Shown piece by piece: positions 52,093-59,832 of a stretch of DNA of 64,000 nt. Position 1 is the stretch's first letter. Each line of letters opens with the position of its first letter. The translations under genes and the position numbers were made by a program. Source of the DNA: Veillonella parvula (GTDB lineage Bacteria > Bacillota > Negativicutes > Veillonellales > Veillonellaceae); contig NZ_CP138632.1 in assembly GCF_036456085.1 (NCBI RefSeq), positions 1,841,001 through 1,905,000 on the forward strand, read 5' to 3'. The notes below the pieces were generated by a model. That model was not told the DNA's origin and did not search any database. It was given only the letters and a program-made list of their open reading frames with translations.

Positions 52093-52876
52093 AATTAAAG
52101 ACGCTTTCATAAAGGGCAAGGCATTCATCCCATTCATTAGTGCTGGTGACCACGGTATTGAGAATACAGAACGTTATATTCGTATTATGGTGAAAGCCGG
52201 TGCGGACATGGTAGAAATTGGTATTCCTTTCTCTGACCCAACAGCGGAAGGCCCAGTTATTCAAGAAGCAAGCACGCGTGCGCTTTCTACAGGTGTAAAA
52301 ATCAATGATATCTTTGATATGGTGCGTCGTTTACGTACTGGTGATGATGCGGTGACTATACCGCTCGTATTCATGACTTATTTGAATCCTATTTACGTAT
52401 TCGGTCGTGAAAAATTCTTTACCCTCTGTGAAGAGGTGGGAATCTCTGGTGTTATCGTGCCAGATATGCCATTTGAAGAAAAAGGCGAGCTCGCTAGTGT
52501 GGCTCATAAGCATGATGTTGAAGTGGTATCCTTAATTGCGCCAACATCTGAAAACCGCATCGAAATGATCGCCAAAGACGCTGAAGGCTTTGTGTACTGT
52601 GTATCTTCCCTTGGCGTTACAGGCATGCGCAGTGAAATTAAGACGGATATTAAATCCATCGTTGAAACGATTCGCAAATATACAGATATCCCTGTCGCTG
52701 TTGGTTTCGGTATTTCCAAGCCAGAACAAGCAGAAGCTATGGCGCGCGTATCCGATGGAGCCATCGTAGGCTCTGCTATCGTTAAAATCGTGGCAGAACA
52801 CGGTGAACATGCGGATCAAGCGTTGTTTGATTACGTACAATCCATGAAACAAGCTGTTCTAAAGGCTGGCGCATAA
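52085..52876 (+). CDS. trpA: Tryptophan synthase alpha chain
   Basis: 263 residues from ATG 52085, inside the last trpB codons, with GAGGGGTGG at 52072-52080. The barrel enzyme cleaves indoleglycerol phosphate and channels indole to TrpB. The catalytic Glu and Asp are in [35 protein letters not shown] and [10 protein letters not shown] are family segments, and [10 protein letters not shown] binds phosphate. Last gene of the operon, followed by a terminator. Confidence 0.96.
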   Translation: MSKIKDAFIKGKAFIPFISAGDHGIENTERYIRIMVKAGADMVEIGIPFSDPTAEGPVIQEASTRALSTGVKINDIFDMVRRLRTGDDAVTIPLVFMTYLNPIYVFGREKFFTLCEEVGISGVIVPDMPFEEKGELASVAHKHDVEVVSLIAPTSENRIEMIAKDAEGFVYCVSSLGVTGMRSEIKTDIKSIVETIRKYTDIPVAVGFGISKPEQAEAMARVSDGAIVGSAIVKIVAEHGEHADQALFDYVQSMKQAVLKAGA

Positions 52877-52923
52877 CATAATAACTCATATAGCCTTGGG
52901 AAAAATTATATCGGGGATAACAC

Positions 52924-52957
52924 AAAAGGACGTTATACAATGTATAACGTCCTTTTC
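52924..52957 (+). terminator. Terminator of the trp operon
   Basis: AAAAGGACGTTATACA (52924-52939) pairs with TGTATAACGTCCTTTT (52941-52956), a near-perfect 16-bp stem. Confidence 0.9.
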
Positions 52958-53017
52958 ATTGGTTGGTTAATTTAGTTTTGTGTTTTTAGGGCTAGTAATA
53001 TGTATTATGCACAAGGC

Positions 53018-53308
53018 TTAGTCATTAGAGGATTCAGAACGTTGATGTCGTTCACTGCGTTTTGCTGTTGCATTTTTATCATGCTTTTCACGTTTAGATA
53101 TTCTATGTTTTCTGTGCTTTTTATCATTTACTTTGTACCATGGATGATCGCTGCTATCTACTGTGCCATCATCATTTTTTACCATGCGATGATTTTCACC
53201 GATTTTGAAGTGGTAATCTTTAGCTTGGGCTACATTGGTACCAATACCAACTGTTAAGAAGGCACCTAAGCTAGCCAAGGCTACTGCTTTCATTAATTTA
53301 GCTTTCAT
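53018..53308 (-). CDS. Small secreted basic protein of unknown function
   Basis: 96 residues from the ATG at 53308 (AGGAGA precedes it on the minus strand). A signal peptide is clear: MKAKLMKAVALASLGAFLTV, cleavage near NVAQA. The mature part is about 66 residues, extremely rich in Lys, Arg and His, with no Cys and low complexity at the C-terminus (HRKHRISKREKHDKNA). No family is recognised. It could bind metals or polyanions at the cell surface, which is only a guess. It lies convergent with the trp operon and divergent from the DUF805 genes. Confidence 0.6.
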   Translation of the reverse strand: MKAKLMKAVALASLGAFLTVGIGTNVAQAKDYHFKIGENHRMVKNDDGTVDSSDHPWYKVNDKKHRKHRISKREKHDKNATAKRSERHQRSESSND

Positions 53309-53471
53309 AATTATCTCCTGTATAATTGATTGTACGAATTTTAGTTGTAAGAAATATATCTGTAGTATAGGCATATTTCATGAACAAAAAATGAATCAAA
53401 TAAGTTGATAAATCATAGTATAATAGGAATATCTATATATGTTTATTATCTAAGATTATGGTAGGAGTTTT

Positions 53472-54359
53472 ATGAAACAGAGAGTATACGAAATCCTTTA
53501 TCGTGAGCTAGTGGAAAACTATGCAAACAGTAAAGGACGTACAAATACAGCCGATTTTTGGCTCACCATAAGTGCTATATCCTTTGTATATGGCTTAATT
53601 ATATGTATTACAGGTCTTGCAACCTACATACCGTACGGATTTCTTTATGCTGTCTCTATCGGTGGCGGCGTATTAGTTGTATTGTCCATCCTGTTATGCT
53701 TGCCGAAGATTATGCTAATGGCAAGACGGCTACGAGACTCTAATAATGATCCAATGTTGATGATTTTACTATTGGTTCCTTTTTTAGGCTGGCTTGCATT
53801 ATTGTATCTATTCTGTAAGCGCACATCACCTATATCTAATGAATTAGAGGAAAAACGTTCCGTATCGGGCCTCTTTATTGTGGCCATATTAGTATTAGGA
53901 TGCCTAGCCACTAGTGCAGGTAGTACAATGATTAATCATAATTTTATGGTAGAAGAGACTGCTTATGGCAATTTGGAACCTAGTTCGTTAACGAAACAAG
54001 CAAATCGTCTTTTACAAAGTGAAGCGGCTACAACAGAGGGGCGTACTGTGGTAAGTAATTATTATGAAGCCCTCAATAAAAAGGATTATCGTGGTGCATA
54101 TCGTTATTTGAGCGCTCGTGCTATGGAACGATATGGTACCTTTGCACTATGGGAACAAGCCATGACTAAGGACGAGGTTCCTAAGGTGAAAACGATACAG
54201 CTTGACTATGTTTCTCAAGACCAAGATGATGATATTGTTGTAAACTATATGGGCTTTACCGTTACCTTTGAAGATAATCTAGAGCCTCTATTAGTTCGTT
54301 TGCATAATGAAGGCAAAGGCTGGGGCATTGTTGCTATTGAAGCCGCGGAGGAGGATTAG
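53472..54359 (+). CDS. DUF805-like membrane protein with C-terminal NTF2-like/DUF4878-like domain
   Basis: 295 residues. The first 130 residues are a diverged DUF805 unit with four hydrophobic segments (ENYANSKGRTNTADFWLT, MARRLRDSNNDPMLMILLLVPFLGWLALLYLF). It has lost the 'GRASRSEYW' core seen in its neighbours. A fifth membrane segment (about 137-155) leads to an external domain (about 190-295) of NTF2-like character (VVSNYYEALNKKDYRGAYRYLSARAMERYG). The function is unknown. The next DUF805 gene starts 4 bases after its stop, so they are co-transcribed. GGAG precedes the ATG. Confidence 0.65.
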   Translation: MKQRVYEILYRELVENYANSKGRTNTADFWLTISAISFVYGLIICITGLATYIPYGFLYAVSIGGGVLVVLSILLCLPKIMLMARRLRDSNNDPMLMILLLVPFLGWLALLYLFCKRTSPISNELEEKRSVSGLFIVAILVLGCLATSAGSTMINHNFMVEETAYGNLEPSSLTKQANRLLQSEAATTEGRTVVSNYYEALNKKDYRGAYRYLSARAMERYGTFALWEQAMTKDEVPKVKTIQLDYVSQDQDDDIVVNYMGFTVTFEDNLEPLLVRLHNEGKGWGIVAIEAAEED

Positions 54360-54362
54360 GTT

Positions 54363-54932
54363 ATGTCAACCATAAATATATATGATTTGAACTATACTGA
54401 TGCCTTCAAATTAGGCATTAGAAATTATGCTAATTTTAACGGTCGTGTTAGCCGTAGTGAATATTGGCGATTCGTGGCAGGCGTTACCTTGATACAAGGA
54501 TTACTTGGAATTTTAGCTTTACTTTGTAGTACCTTGGGCTTCCCTAATTATGAAACACTTATTGATAATATTGCTGTAGGGGTATCTCTTTTCTTTATAG
54601 TTCCCAATATAGCTATCACAACACGGCGTATGCATGATATTGGCCGGAGTGGTTGGACGCAGCTAATCTCATTTATTCCTGTTATAGGCTTCTTTATATT
54701 CCTCATTTACGAATTGCGTCGTGGCGATGAAAGAGAGAATTCATATGGTGAAAGAACCGGGTACACGCCTATTACTCCTGAGATCAGCAAGGCTACAGGA
54801 CTAGAAGAAACTCCATCCCGTCGTCAAGATTGGGCGATGGGGATTGCCATCTTTATTATCCAATCTATTATTATTGCCGATATCATTAGAGAGATATTAT
54901 GGTATGGTATTAATGGGAATGGATACATGTAA
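54363..54932 (+). CDS. DUF805 family membrane protein
   Basis: 189 residues. DUF805 hallmarks are NYANFNGRVSRSEYWRF near residue 22 and TTRRMHDIGRSGWTQLISFIPVIGFFIFLIYELRRGDERENSYG near 90. Four membrane segments, plus a fifth near the C-terminus (IAIFIIQSIIIADII). The polar stretch with TPEISKATGLEETPSRR is shared with the other copies downstream. The function of the family is not established. It lies second in the array and is coupled to the preceding gene. Confidence 0.75.
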   Translation: MSTINIYDLNYTDAFKLGIRNYANFNGRVSRSEYWRFVAGVTLIQGLLGILALLCSTLGFPNYETLIDNIAVGVSLFFIVPNIAITTRRMHDIGRSGWTQLISFIPVIGFFIFLIYELRRGDERENSYGERTGYTPITPEISKATGLEETPSRRQDWAMGIAIFIIQSIIIADIIREILWYGINGNGYM

Positions 54933-55150
54933 TAGATACCTGTATTTATTAACAATCTCATTATTTTATTTTATAAAAGTTTAACATCTCCTTTATAGAC
55001 AATATAACACTTTATAGTAAAATGAATTTCAGATGAATTTAAAAACTTAGATATTAATAAATAAAGAATATCTTAGTTGTTATATGTGTTAAGTACAGCA
55101 GGACATCGTAATCTTTGCTGATTTCTGTTTGTAGCTAGAAGGAGTTTATT

Positions 55151-55786
55151 ATGAAATCTTGTCCCTATTGTGGACATGCAGTGTTGAAAACAGATTGTTA
55201 CTGCCCAGAGTGTGGGCATGTTAGTAGACCACAAATCTCGTTAGATAAATACAATCTAGGCTTGATTGAAAATTTTAAACAATGTTTGGTTTATAAATAT
55301 GCTGATTTTGATGGTCGTGCAAGTCGTAGTGAATATTGGCATTTCTTGTTAGTCTATCAATTGTTGTTTGTGGCTATTCTATTTACTTGTGCTTTTTTGA
55401 GCTATATTAGCCCACTATCTAGCGTAGTAGGCGTAGGTTTTGGTTTGGTCATCCTTGTCCTCTTGTCCGTGATTATGGTTATCCCTGGCGTGGCCGTTTC
55501 AGTGCGACGTTTACACGATCAAGGCCGCTCAGGGGGCCTCGTATTTATTGGATTCATCCCTGTAATAGGGACCATTATTCTGTTGATCCTTATGGCTCTG
55601 CCTGGTGAAAGCCAATTAAATCGCTTTGGGCCCCCTACAGGTCAAGTGGTCGTAACAAAACAAATGGCCCGTGAATTAGGTCTTATTGATACTACGCCAT
55701 CTATGGGACTAACAGCAGGACTATTCTGCGCTATCTTTGTACTCTGGTTCTTGGTAGATAAACTACTTATGACTAGTGCGATGTAG
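55151..55786 (+). CDS. Zinc-ribbon DUF805 membrane protein
   Basis: 211 residues. An N-terminal zinc ribbon with two CxxC pairs (CPYCGHAV, then CYCPECGH, residues 4-22) is fused to a DUF805 unit: KYADFDGRASRSEYWHF, then VRRLHDQGRSGGLVFIGFIPVIGTIILLILMALPGESQLNRFG. A fifth membrane segment is at the C-terminus. AGAAGGAG precedes ATG 55151. It is preceded by a 218-base AT-rich gap in which I see no feature. Function unknown; third in the array. Confidence 0.75.
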   Translation: MKSCPYCGHAVLKTDCYCPECGHVSRPQISLDKYNLGLIENFKQCLVYKYADFDGRASRSEYWHFLLVYQLLFVAILFTCAFLSYISPLSSVVGVGFGLVILVLLSVIMVIPGVAVSVRRLHDQGRSGGLVFIGFIPVIGTIILLILMALPGESQLNRFGPPTGQVVVTKQMARELGLIDTTPSMGLTAGLFCAIFVLWFLVDKLLMTSAM

Positions 55787-55925
55787 TTTATGATGTATCC
55801 TATAATGAAATATAAAGCATAAGTTATTCCCAAAACATATAGACATTCATTTTCAAAATCGTCAACAGTAATGATATAATATTTTCAAGAAGAATTTATT
55901 TGTTATTTCTAGAGGAGAGAAGATT

Positions 55926-56450
55926 ATGACTGATTTGTCTATCAAAAATCTTTCGTATGTAGATAATTTTAAACATACGATTATGGGTAATTATGCTAAT
56001 TTCAAAGGTCGTGCAAGCCGCAGTGAATATTGGCGTTTCTATGGTATCACAATTGTTATTGCTGGTATCTTCAATGTATTGAGTGCTCTTGTAATGGATA
56101 CTGCGCTAGCAAGTGTTGTAGGTCTTATTTCCATAGTATATAATCTTGCAATTCTATTGCCTTCCATTGGTCTTGCTGCTCGTCGTTTACATGACATTGG
56201 TAAAAGTGGTTGGATGCTTTTGATTAGCTTGATTCCATTTGGTATTATCTATGTTATTTATCTACTCGCTCAAAAGGGTGATGAAGGTGATAACCAATAT
56301 GGATCTCCAATGAGCTATGAAGTAATTACTGCTGAAGAAGCTGCTCGCACTGGTCTTAAAGAAACTCCAACTGACGACATGGATCGTAAATTTATGTACG
56401 TGTGCATTGCAATTATTATTCTTGAATTAATTCTCATGAGTGCAATCTAA
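55926..56450 (+). CDS. DUF805 family membrane protein
   Basis: 174 residues. NYANFKGRASRSEYWRFYG near residue 21 and AARRLHDIGKSGWMLLISLIPFGIIYVIYLLAQKGDEGDNQYG define the family; the tail TAEEAARTGLKETPTDD and a last hydrophobic segment match the copy at 54363-54932. GGAGAGAAG stands before the ATG. Last gene of the array, closed by a terminator. Confidence 0.75.
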   Translation: MTDLSIKNLSYVDNFKHTIMGNYANFKGRASRSEYWRFYGITIVIAGIFNVLSALVMDTALASVVGLISIVYNLAILLPSIGLAARRLHDIGKSGWMLLISLIPFGIIYVIYLLAQKGDEGDNQYGSPMSYEVITAEEAARTGLKETPTDDMDRKFMYVCIAIIILELILMSAI

Positions 56451-56466
56451 TAATTGTATATACAAT

Positions 56467-56492
56467 AAAGCCTACGTAAGTAGGCTTTTTCT
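56467..56492 (+). terminator. Terminator after the DUF805 array
   Basis: AAAGCCTAC (56467-56475) pairs with GTAGGCTTT (56480-56488), then TT and a further T-rich run. Confidence 0.85.
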
Positions 56493-56540
56493 TTTGCTTA
56501 ATAGGGGATGTAGGTTCTGTTAAATTTAGAAATGAAGTAT

Positions 56541-56570
56541 TTGACAATTTCCCCGTTTGAGTCCTATAAT
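56541..56570 (+). promoter_or_regulatory. ileS promoter
   Basis: TTGACA (56541-56546), 18-base spacer, TATAAT (56565-56570). Both boxes match consensus exactly. Confidence 0.85.
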
Positions 56571-56584
56571 TATCTATTATATGA

Positions 56585-56898
56585 ATATTGCGTTGAAAAA
56601 GACGGCATGTCTCAGACGGATTTTGTAGAGATCAAACTCATGGGCTGAAAGGTTTGGAAATCTAGAGATGTGCGGATCACTTTGGAGCAAGCGGCAACGC
56701 CGCCGGTGAACACCGTTATATGTCTAAGTGGCTTTCATAGTTTACGTGATGAGTTGCGTCTTATGTGTTACAATCATGTGCTAGCATGGTGTGACAATCG
56801 CAGAAATGCGGTGGCGCTAGCTTTCACAAGTAACGAGAGTCAGTAGGGTGGTACCACGGATATGACGTCCGTCCCTTCGGGGACGGGCGATTTTTTTA
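56585..56898 (+). promoter_or_regulatory. T-box leader of ileS, tRNA-Ile responsive
   Basis: The T-box block GGGTGGTACCACGG is at 56846-56859. The terminator is GTCCGTCCC with GGGACGGGC (56868-56888 region, one G-U), then seven T. The likely specifier codon ATC is at 56676-56678 in CGGATCACTTTGGAGC, a usual T-box context on the 3' side of Stem I. Confidence 0.92.
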
Positions 56899-56915
56899 TG
56901 TAAAAGGAGCACAGC

Positions 56916-59750
56916 ATGGATTACGGTAAGACGTTACATTTGCCTGAAACAGAATTCCCAATGCGCGGCAATTTGCCTAAGCGCGAACCAGAAATCTTAA
57001 AATTCTGGGAAGACAACAAGATTTATCAAAAACGTTTGGAGTTGCGTAAAGATGCAAAGCCATTCATTTTGCATGATGGCCCTCCATATGCGAATGGTAA
57101 ATTGCACATCGGTCATGCCCTCAACAAAACGTTGAAGGATATCATCATGAAATACAAGACTATGACTGGTCATTATACTCGCTACATTCCTGGTTGGGAT
57201 ACGCACGGTTTGCCAATCGAGCATGCGGTTATCAAAAATACTGGTCTTAATCGTCATGAAATGGCGCCATTGGACTTGCGCAATAAATGTAAGGAATATG
57301 CATTGGAGTGTGTAGAAACACAAAAACAAGATTTCATTCGCTTTGGTGTATTAGGCGAATGGGACCGTCCGTATTTGACATTGCGTCCTGAGTTCGAAGT
57401 AAAACAACTTGGCATCTTCGGCGAAATGGCAAAACGCGGTCACATCTATAAAGGTCTTAAAACTGTATACTGGTGTACGCACTGCGAAACTGCATTGGCA
57501 GAGGCAGAAATCGAATATGCTGAGAAAAAATCCTTCTCCATTTACGTAAAATTCCCTTATGTATCCGAGAAAAAGGTAACATTGCCAGCTGGCGTAGATT
57601 CAAAACAAGCATACTCTGTTATTTGGACAACTACTCCTTGGACAATGCCTGCCAACGTAGCAATCTCCGTTAACCCTGATCTTGAATATGGCTGGGTAAA
57701 AGTAGGCGAAGAATATTACTTGATGGCTACTGAGCTAGTTGATGCGGCGATGAAAGATATCGGTATCGAAGACTACGAAATCGTAAATCGCTTCTCTGGT
57801 GCAGATTTAGAATTGGCTGAATTCAAACATCCATTTGTTGAACGTAATGCTACAGTATTGTGTGGTGACCATGTAACACTTGAAGCAGGTACTGGTTGCG
57901 TACATACAGCACCTGCACACGGTGAAGATGACTTTAACATCGTTATGCGTTATAACAAGGAAGGCAAAACTGAACTTCCTATCGTATCTCTTGTTAATGA
58001 AACTGGTAACTACACAAAACAAGTAGACGACAACCGTTATGGCGATACTGAATTTCCATTGGCTGGTGTAGAAATCCACGATGCAGAGGTGCCTGTAATC
58101 AAAATCTTAGCGCACAACAATGCATTGCTTCACAAATCTAGCTTGCGTCACCAATACGCTCACTGCTGGCGTTGTAAAAATCCTGTAATCTACCGTGCCA
58201 CAGAACAATGGTTCTCCTCTGTAGATGGGTACCGTCAACAAGCTCTTGATGCAATCGACAATCAAGTGCAATGGATTCCTAAATGGGGTCATGACCGTAT
58301 CTTCAACATGGTTCGCGATCGTGGTGACTGGGTAATTTCCCGTCAACGTATTTGGGGCGTGCCAATTCCTATTTACTATTGTGAAAGCTGCGGCGAGCAC
58401 ATCATCAACGATGATACTATCAAAGCATTACAAGAAAAAGTAGCCGTAGAAGGCTCCGATGCTTGGTGGGCTCATAGTGCAAAAGAATTGTTACCAGAAG
58501 GTTTCAAATGTCCTCATTGCGGTCATGATGAGTTCAAAAAAGAAACAGACATCATGGACGTATGGTTCGACTCTGGTTCCTCTTGGGCTGGCGTACTCGA
58601 AGTTAATGATCTTGATGTACCATGTGCTATGTACCTTGAAGGTTCCGACCAACATCGCGGCTGGTTCAACTCTTCCTTGTTAACTGCAGTGGCAACAACA
58701 GGTAAGGCACCTTACAATTCCGTATTGACTCACGGCTTCGTCGTGGACGGCGAAGGTCGCAAAATGTCTAAATCTGTAGGTAATACAGTAGCACCTAGTG
58801 ATATCATCGATGTATACGGCGCTGATGTTATGCGTTTGTGGGTATCCTCTGCAGATTACCAAGCAGACGTACGTTTGTCTAAAGACATCGTAAAACAATT
58901 ATCCGAAGTATATCGTAAGATCCGTAATACATTCCGCTTCTTGCTCGGCAACTTGGATGACTTCAATCCAAATACTGATAAAGTGGCTTACGCAGATATG
59001 TCCGAATTCGATAAATGGGCATTGTTGCGCTTAGAAGAAGTGCGTCAAAAGGTTACTGATGCGTACGAAAATTATGAATTTCACATGTTATACCATGCAA
59101 TTCATAACTTCTGTACCGTGGACTTGAGCTCCATCTATCTTGATGTAATGAAAGATACTATGTATGCTGAAAGCAAAAACAACGTAGCTCGTCGTTCCGC
59201 TCAAACGGCTATGTATGAAATCTTGAAAACATTGGTAGCTATGGTATCTCCAGTGCTTTCCTTTACAGCAGAAGAAGTTTGGAAATACATGCCTAAAGAA
59301 GAGGGTATGCGCGAATCCGTTATGCTTCAAGATTGGCCACAAGGTCATCCTGAACACTTCAACCAAGAATTGGCTGACAAATGGAACCAATTGTTAGACT
59401 TGCGTACATCCGTACAAAAAGCTTTGGAACTTGCGCGTCAAGACAAAACAATTGGTCACCCATTGGATGCATCCGTTACGGTATACGCTGAAGGCGCTGC
59501 ATTTGATGCATTGAATGCTCTTGGTGAAGAAGGCTTGGCTAAACTCGTTATCGTATCCGAAGCTCACATCGTGAACGGCGCTGCACCGGCAGAGGCTGTA
59601 AAAGACGAAGAAACAGGCGTAGCAACAGTTGTTGTTGCATCTAATCTCGAAAAATGTGAACGCTGCTGGATCCACCGTGATACAGTAGGTCAAGATAGCG
59701 AACATCCTACACTTTGTGCGCGCTGTGCCAGCGTTGTAAAAACACTATAA
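56916..59750 (+). CDS. ileS: Isoleucyl-tRNA synthetase
   Basis: 944 residues, class I synthetase. HIGH motif in HDGPPYANGKLHIGHALNK (near residue 65), editing domain with VIWTTTPWTMPANVAI, DVWFDSGSSWAGVLE, and the KMSKS motif in GEGRKMSKSVGNTVAP. The C-terminal zinc site has CERCW and CARC pairs. This combination is the bacterial zinc-bearing type. AAAGGAG lies 9 bases before the ATG. Controlled by its own T-box, monocistronic. Confidence 0.98.
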   Translation: MDYGKTLHLPETEFPMRGNLPKREPEILKFWEDNKIYQKRLELRKDAKPFILHDGPPYANGKLHIGHALNKTLKDIIMKYKTMTGHYTRYIPGWDTHGLPIEHAVIKNTGLNRHEMAPLDLRNKCKEYALECVETQKQDFIRFGVLGEWDRPYLTLRPEFEVKQLGIFGEMAKRGHIYKGLKTVYWCTHCETALAEAEIEYAEKKSFSIYVKFPYVSEKKVTLPAGVDSKQAYSVIWTTTPWTMPANVAISVNPDLEYGWVKVGEEYYLMATELVDAAMKDIGIEDYEIVNRFSGADLELAEFKHPFVERNATVLCGDHVTLEAGTGCVHTAPAHGEDDFNIVMRYNKEGKTELPIVSLVNETGNYTKQVDDNRYGDTEFPLAGVEIHDAEVPVIKILAHNNALLHKSSLRHQYAHCWRCKNPVIYRATEQWFSSVDGYRQQALDAIDNQVQWIPKWGHDRIFNMVRDRGDWVISRQRIWGVPIPIYYCESCGEHIINDDTIKALQEKVAVEGSDAWWAHSAKELLPEGFKCPHCGHDEFKKETDIMDVWFDSGSSWAGVLEVNDLDVPCAMYLEGSDQHRGWFNSSLLTAVATTGKAPYNSVLTHGFVVDGEGRKMSKSVGNTVAPSDIIDVYGADVMRLWVSSADYQADVRLSKDIVKQLSEVYRKIRNTFRFLLGNLDDFNPNTDKVAYADMSEFDKWALLRLEEVRQKVTDAYENYEFHMLYHAIHNFCTVDLSSIYLDVMKDTMYAESKNNVARRSAQTAMYEILKTLVAMVSPVLSFTAEEVWKYMPKEEGMRESVMLQDWPQGHPEHFNQELADKWNQLLDLRTSVQKALELARQDKTIGHPLDASVTVYAEGAAFDALNALGEEGLAKLVIVSEAHIVNGAAPAEAVKDEETGVATVVVASNLEKCERCWIHRDTVGQDSEHPTLCARCASVVKTL

Positions 59751-59754
59751 TAAA

Positions 59755-59832
59755 AAAAGACCATCCTGTTGAACTTCACTTCCCAAAATTGTGTCCAATT
59801 TTGGGGGAGCAGCTCACTGGGGATGGTCTTTT
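59755..59832. terminator. Nested hairpin terminator between ileS and the Sel1-repeat gene
   Basis: The outer stem AAAAGACCATCC (59755-59766) pairs with GGATGGTCTTTT (59821-59832). Inside, CCCAAAATTG (59782-59791) pairs with CAATTTTGGG (59796-59805). It is about 78 bp, works in both directions, and overlaps the stop of the convergent gene. Confidence 0.85.

Noticed and set aside
53000-53257. 85-codon forward hydrophobic frame
   Set aside because: It is antisense to a small gene with a good signal peptide and ribosome site; the hydrophobic look comes from reading the complement of a Lys/His-rich protein.
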